DNA from: Nitrosopumilaceae archaeon
GTDB lineage: Archaea; Thermoproteota; Nitrososphaeria; Nitrososphaerales; Nitrosopumilaceae
Length of the DNA: 8,204 nt
NCBI GenBank assembly: GCA_007571225.1
Contig: RKRU01000016.1
Coordinates: 1 to 8,204 of the forward strand
Direction: 5' to 3'
Shown: positions 5,745 through 8,204 of the stretch, piece by piece
Position numbering within the stretch: position 1 is the stretch's first letter
How the letters are laid out: every line of letters starts with the position of its first letter
The notes under the pieces: model-generated
Databases searched by the model: none
What the model was told of the DNA's origin: nothing
The model's input: the letters and a program-made list of their open reading frames with translations, nothing else
Made by a program: the position numbers and the translations under genes

Positions 5745-5873
5745 TAGGTGAGATTTAATTGTCGTTGTGGATCCGGTTTATTGCATTATCAGAAGGCCTT
5801 CTCCACGGTCATCTTTTGCGTCACTTAAAAAATCATGTCCTAACCCCCAGATGTGATAACATCTGATATAACA
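5745..5873. other. non-coding segment with two hairpin-forming palindromes
   Basis: Contains the perfect 12-bp palindrome AGAAGGCCTTCT at 5791-5802. It also holds a 7-bp stem with a GATA loop (CAGATGT GATA ACATCTG) at 5848-5865, immediately before the GC-rich repeat block. No gene is seen. Confidence 0.5.
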
Positions 5874-5982
5874 GGGGCGCCAATCAAGGATTTGGGAAGT
5901 TTGTGCGCCGCCGATCAGGGCTACTGCGGCCCCGTCGGCACATCGGGGGGCGCCAATCAAGGGTTTGGGAAGTTTGTGCGCC
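5874..5982 (+). repeat. paired 36-nt GC-rich hairpin repeat, period 73
   Basis: Copies at 5874-5909 and 5947-5982 match at 35 of 36 positions, starting GGGGCGCCAATCAAGG and ending AAGTTTGTGCGCC. Each copy can fold on itself because its ends are complementary; the second pairs GGGGGCGC with GCGCCCCC, an 8-bp stem. The segment between them also has complementary ends (GCCG with CGGC). The block could be a structured RNA or a pair of miniature elements. Confidence 0.75.
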
Positions 5983-6219
5983 CCCAACAAGCATCTACAT
6001 GTTTGAATGAATCACGCCAGACACCGTACGACCACGGCATGTCACGTTTTGAATGTGTGCATGTACATCCTGTCCCGGCAGCGCTGCTATCGTTGTTGCC
6101 CGAACGTACATACCAGACAGACAAGCGCCACCATACGAGACCCAAACCTACGATCAGAGACTGCCAGACGGCAACGTACCCGGATGATAAGAAACAGCCA
6201 ACGTCGGCCAACAGTATGG
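5983..6219. other. downstream of redoxin gene; no supported gene
   Basis: Frames stay open on both strands. One of them, on the minus strand, begins at 6232 inside the redoxin stop region and encodes a Trp- and Cys-rich, partly hydrophobic 91-residue product. It has no recognisable domain and runs into the hairpin repeat, so it is not called. Confidence 0.4.
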
Positions 6220-6771
6220 CTATTGCCGCCATTTTATCGAACAGCCTATGGACGGATCAAAACTCTTTTCGATCTGTTCTCCTGCAAGCAGCTGCTCGAT
6301 CTTTTTTACCATGGTCTTTTCCGTAATGGTATCATCCTGCCTCGGGGCATCGTCTATCTTTCCATGAAAGACAAGTTTTTTGTCCGCATTAAACAGAAAC
6401 GGATCCGGTGTACATGTTGCCCCGTATGCACGTGCAACATCCTGCGTCTCATCTACTAGATAGTGAAACCGGAAATTCTTATCTGCGGCAGTCTGCTTCA
6501 TGGCATCAAAACTGTCTTCGGGATAATCCGTAGAGTCGTTGCTGTTGATCCCCACTATGGCTATGTCGGAGCTGAACTTGTCGTACAGCTCGTTGAGCGC
6601 CTCCGTCTTTGCCTTCACATAAGGACAGTGGTTACACATGAATATGACAAGCAGTCCCTTGTAACCGTCATAGTCTGCAAGCAAATGGTGTTTGTCGTCT
6701 ATACCCATCAGGGAAAAATTGGGAGCCGTGTCGCCCTTCTCCAACTTTACCTGTGATTCCAAAACTACCAT
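6220..6771 (-). CDS. thioredoxin-fold redoxin (AhpC/TSA-like, CxxC)
   Basis: A 183-residue cytosolic protein of the redoxin/peroxiredoxin-like group, probably a thiol-disulphide oxidoreductase or peroxidase; its partner is unknown. The N-terminal KGDTAPNFSL at 12-21 is the usual first strand of AhpC/TSA-type proteins. The active-site CNHCPYVKA starts at Cys46 with Cys49 in a CxxC pair. A third cysteine occurs in GATCTPDPFLF at about 120, and the family-typical GCSIKW ends the protein (Cys177). The frame could start at 6810, but a TATA-like box at 6793-6801 lies 26 nt upstream of the ATG at 6771 and within the longer frame, and homology-like sequence begins only after 6771. So 6771 is preferred and the transcript is likely leaderless. 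It is monocistronic. Confidence 0.9.
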   Translation of the reverse strand: MVVLESQVKLEKGDTAPNFSLMGIDDKHHLLADYDGYKGLLVIFMCNHCPYVKAKTEALNELYDKFSSDIAIVGINSNDSTDYPEDSFDAMKQTAADKNFRFHYLVDETQDVARAYGATCTPDPFLFNADKKLVFHGKIDDAPRQDDTITEKTMVKKIEQLLAGEQIEKSFDPSIGCSIKWRQ

Positions 6772-6792
6772 GCGATATGCTCCTGACGGCAC

Positions 6793-6801
6793 AAATAAAA
6801 C
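6793..6801 (-). promoter_or_regulatory. TATA box deciding the redoxin start
   Basis: The minus strand reads TTTTATTTG, centred about 26 nt upstream of the ATG at 6771. It would lie inside the coding region if translation began at 6810, so it favours the shorter protein. Confidence 0.55.
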
Positions 6802-6824
6802 CGTTGTCAATTCATCAGTGTAGT

Positions 6825-6928
6825 CAAACCCATTGGGAATTGCATATTTCGAGTACCGGCAGCATTCCTAGTCGTATGCATACTTGTACAGCGTAACCAA
6901 ACCGATTTGGAATTGCATATTTCGAGTA
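6825..6928 (+). repeat. paired 31-nt direct repeat, period 73
   Basis: Copies at 6825-6855 and 6898-6928 match at 29 of 31 positions; the last 20 nt, GGAATTGCATATTTCGAGTA, are identical. The 42 nt between them is unique. The pair lies just upstream of the redoxin promoter. The repeat-plus-spacer geometry resembles a two-repeat CRISPR, but there are no further units and no Cas genes. Confidence 0.75.
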
Positions 6929-7126
6929 GGTTGGATCATGTGGTGAGAATGCAATGACAGGCGGAGAAAAAACCTATCTGGGGGGCACTGATGAGGGCTG
7001 GTGCGGGTGCTGTAGGCTGTCTAGACGTAGCAGTACTACGGATTCAAAATGTGTGCGCAAAATCTCCCCAGGCGCGTGTCGTCGTCGTTGTTGTTGTTGA
7101 AGCACGCGCGGTTTTACAACATCCAA
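6929..7126. other. no confident gene; triplet repeat
   Basis: A plus-strand frame from ATG 6954 begins MTGGEKTYLGGTDEGW, followed by CGCC, and stays open to the TGA near 7098. Its end is made of Arg and Cys codons drawn from the triplet run GTC x3, GTT x4 (7078-7098), and it lacks a TATA box at the usual distance, so it is not called. The triplet run itself is a simple-sequence repeat. Confidence 0.4.
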
Positions 7127-7210
7127 TCAAACACCTTGACCAGACTGGTATTCTCCGTTTTCAAACATATGGGTTATGGCGTCCTTTTTGCATCCACAGT
7201 AACACATCAT
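7127..7210 (-). CDS. possible 27-residue cysteine-rich small protein
   Basis: A minus-strand frame from ATG 7210 to TGA 7127-7129. The product begins MMCYCGCKKDAITHMF and continues ENGEYQSGQGV. Three cysteines alternate in CYCGC, followed by two lysines and a histidine, which would suit binding of a metal ion such as zinc. A TATA-like box (GATATATCG on the minus strand) lies 27 nt upstream, the same spacing as at the confident genes here, so a leaderless mRNA starting at this ATG is plausible. The next in-frame Met gives an equally short product. I do not recognise a named family. It could be a real small protein or a remnant of a longer gene. Confidence 0.4.
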   Translation of the reverse strand: MMCYCGCKKDAITHMFENGEYQSGQGV

Positions 7211-7232
7211 GACTATAAAGCTCGTTATGTGA

Positions 7233-7241
7233 CGATATATC
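7233..7241 (-). promoter_or_regulatory. TATA-like box before the small ORF
   Basis: GATATATCG on the minus strand, centred 27 nt upstream of the ATG at 7210. The string is nearly symmetric, so direction cannot be told from it alone. Confidence 0.35.
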
Positions 7242-7399
7242 TGTGATCCGAACTATAAGCTAATTTGTAACGGCTCATCAGACTTGTGACCGGCAGGTCA
7301 AACTATCATTGTGATGGGCCTGAGATGTCCAAAGATTGGTATGGGGTAGCCAGTGTGGTAACCAGTGTGTACTTGTGATGTGTATGTGTGGTGTTAGTC

Positions 7400-7667
7400 T
7401 GCCGTCAGCAATTCCGAAGGATTGGCATCGAGTGCATCAGAATGTGTTTGAGGTCGCCCTTGAGGTAATTTATGAGGAACCTGTACGGATTCGCAAGTCC
7501 TTTACAACTTCGTAAGACACAACAGTGCCCTAAAGGAACACAAGACTACTACCATACAGGTAGGAATCATAGTTGAAGGCCGAAATAAACGGAAGATATA
7601 TTCAAAATGCAAGTTTGTATCTGAATGTACTAGTGTAAATCCATATACAGACTTGGCATACAGGTAA
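7400..7667 (+). pseudogene. decayed transposase C-terminus (DDE/rve type)
   Basis: Fragments in different plus-strand frames appear to come from one lost protein. The clearest, open from 7476 to the TAA at 7665-7667, reads LYNFVRHNSALKEHKTTTIQ, then VGIIVEGRNKRKIY. This resembles the common C-terminal pattern of DDE transposases, YNF(V/I)RPHxAL, then a TPA segment, then AGI. Just upstream in another frame MRNLYGFAS recalls the MRG(L/F)K segment that precedes it. In a third frame PKDWHRVHQNVFEVALEV is also open. No intact start or catalytic acids are seen, and at least two frameshifts are needed. It is unrelated to the IS remnant at 2725-4043. Confidence 0.45.
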
Positions 7668-7920
7668 ACCCAAGCACAAATACAATCTTTTACACCTAAT
7701 CTCGCCTGATCACAACCACAACAACATCAAACACACAAAGACGAGATGATTTCAACATTAGTAATCTCATCATAAAACCAATCATACCATCCATGACATT
7801 TGTCGGTTCTTAATCTACAACACAATCAGACCAAGATATGTCATATTTTTGACAAAGTCATTATCAGAGATTACCGGGTCACGTATTTTGGAGAGAAACC
7901 AACTCCACACACGTAACAAC
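7668..7920. other. AT-rich intergenic; no supported gene
   Basis: No promoter-linked frame is found. A short minus-strand frame at 7727-7798 encodes CHGWYDWFYDEITNVEII, which looks protein-like but has no start codon or recognisable family. Confidence 0.4.
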
Positions 7921-7929
7921 AATTAAAAT
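7921..7929 (+). promoter_or_regulatory. TATA box of tRNA-Ala gene
   Basis: AATTAAAAT, centred 27 nt upstream of the mature tRNA 5' end at 7952, the standard archaeal spacing. Confidence 0.55.
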
Positions 7930-7951
7930 CCGTGTACCTAGACTGGCCATG

Positions 7952-8025
7952 GGGCCGGTAGTATAGCCTGGTAGTATACCCGCCTTGCACGCGGGGGGTC
8001 ACGGATTCAAATTCCGTCCGGTCCA
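7952..8025 (+). tRNA. tRNA-Ala (anticodon TGC)
   Basis: The acceptor is GGGCCGG with CCGGTCC (one G-U). The D stem is GTAT with GTAT (two G-U pairs). The anticodon stem is CCCGC with GCGGG around loop CTTGCAC, giving anticodon TGC. The variable loop is GGGTC. The T stem is ACGGA with TCCGT around TTCAAAT. The discriminator is A. The next three bases, 8026-8028, are CCA, so the tail appears genome-encoded, unlike at tRNA-Ile. Total 74 nt without CCA, no intron. Confidence 0.95.
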
Positions 8026-8028
8026 CCA

Positions 8029-8204
8029 CATCATACAGTGTAGCCATACGCGGGATCTCGTACCCGGCACAACCGTTATCATTGGGGGCCTGCCAGCCGG
8101 CCGAAGCCACGACAACGGTATTGCAACCGTTTTGTAGTTCAAACATGCCCAGAGTAAGAGTCTACCCCTTTACGAGCGCCTGCTAACCGTCTATGCCTCC
8201 CCTC
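8029..8204. other. window end; no supported gene
   Basis: A minus-strand frame starting at 8146 (MFELQNGCNTVVVASAGWQA) runs antisense through the tRNA-Ala gene and is probably a chance frame. Nothing else is recognised. Confidence 0.35.

Noticed and set aside
5957..6232. Minus-strand 91-residue frame overlapping the redoxin stop by 13 nt, with a hydrophobic N-terminal half
   Set aside because: The overlap looks operon-like, but the product is Trp/Cys-rich with no family resemblance and ends in the hairpin repeat; not enough to call.
5853..6459. Two plus-strand frames of about 150 codons
   Set aside because: They run through the hairpin repeats and antisense across the redoxin gene, and their composition (Arg/Cys/Thr/Pro-rich) is that of shadow frames.
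6772..6810. Upstream ATG extension of the redoxin (MTTVLFVPSGAYR)
   Set aside because: It covers the TATA box placed 26 nt before the ATG at 6771 and adds no conserved sequence.
6825..6928. Possible two-repeat CRISPR
   Set aside because: Only two units, no leader-array structure, no Cas genes in the window, and other pairs nearby have different repeats.
6954..7100. Plus-strand 48-residue frame MTGGEKTYLGGTDEGW
   Set aside because: The second half is built from a GTC/GTT triplet run, and no TATA box sits at the distance seen for the other genes.
7727..7798. Minus-strand CHGWYDWFYDEITNVEII fragment
   Set aside because: Protein-like by eye but only 23 residues, no start codon in frame and no recognised family.
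7871..8146. Minus-strand 91-residue frame
   Set aside because: It lies antisense across the whole tRNA-Ala gene and lacks a convincing promoter.

Overview
The window looks like a gene-sparse, repeat-rich stretch of an archaeal chromosome, most likely an ammonia-oxidising lineage (Nitrososphaerota, formerly Thaumarchaeota). Three things point there. It has a deoxyhypusine synthase (hypusine is made in archaea and eukaryotes) and an archaeal-type myo-inositol-1-phosphate synthase. TATA-like boxes lie a constant 25-28 nt upstream of start codons with no Shine-Dalgarno leader, i.e. leaderless archaeal transcription. A secreted-protein domain resembles those of thaumarchaeal surface proteins. Base composition is roughly balanced by eye, unlike the AT-rich free-living marine Nitrosopumilus; a host-associated Cenarchaeum-like relative is possible but is inference.

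Layout. 1-457: no confident gene; short paired repeats. 488-1315 (+): carbon-nitrogen hydrolase (nitrilase superfamily). 1346-2458 (-): inositol-1-phosphate synthase, convergent with the hydrolase. 2510-2723: a palindromic element with 41-nt arms. 2725-4043: an IS5-like insertion-sequence remnant with recognisable ends, whose transposase is split into an N-terminal part (about 3689-4018) and a C-terminal part (2891-3037 and a little upstream). A secreted-protein gene with a signal peptide sits in frame where the catalytic core should be. 4104-5051 (+): deoxyhypusine synthase. 5052-5414: non-coding, with inverted repeats. 5415-5489 (-): tRNA-Ile(GAT). 5490-6219: non-coding repeats, including a 14-bp tandem repeat and a GC-rich 36-nt hairpin repeat. 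6220-6771 (-): thioredoxin-fold redoxin. 6825-6928: another paired repeat. 7127-7210 (-): possible 27-residue cysteine-rich protein. About 7400-7667 (+): decayed transposase C-terminus. 7952-8025 (+): tRNA-Ala(TGC). 8029-8204: nothing recognised.

The housekeeping genes are monocistronic, each with its own promoter, and do not form a pathway together: inositol phosphate synthesis for lipid headgroups or solutes, hypusination of aIF5A, thiol redox, amide/nitrile hydrolysis, and two tRNAs. The unusual content lies between them: the transposase/secreted-protein chimera, the long inverted repeat abutting it, and five unrelated pairs of direct repeats that all recur with a 70-76 nt period.
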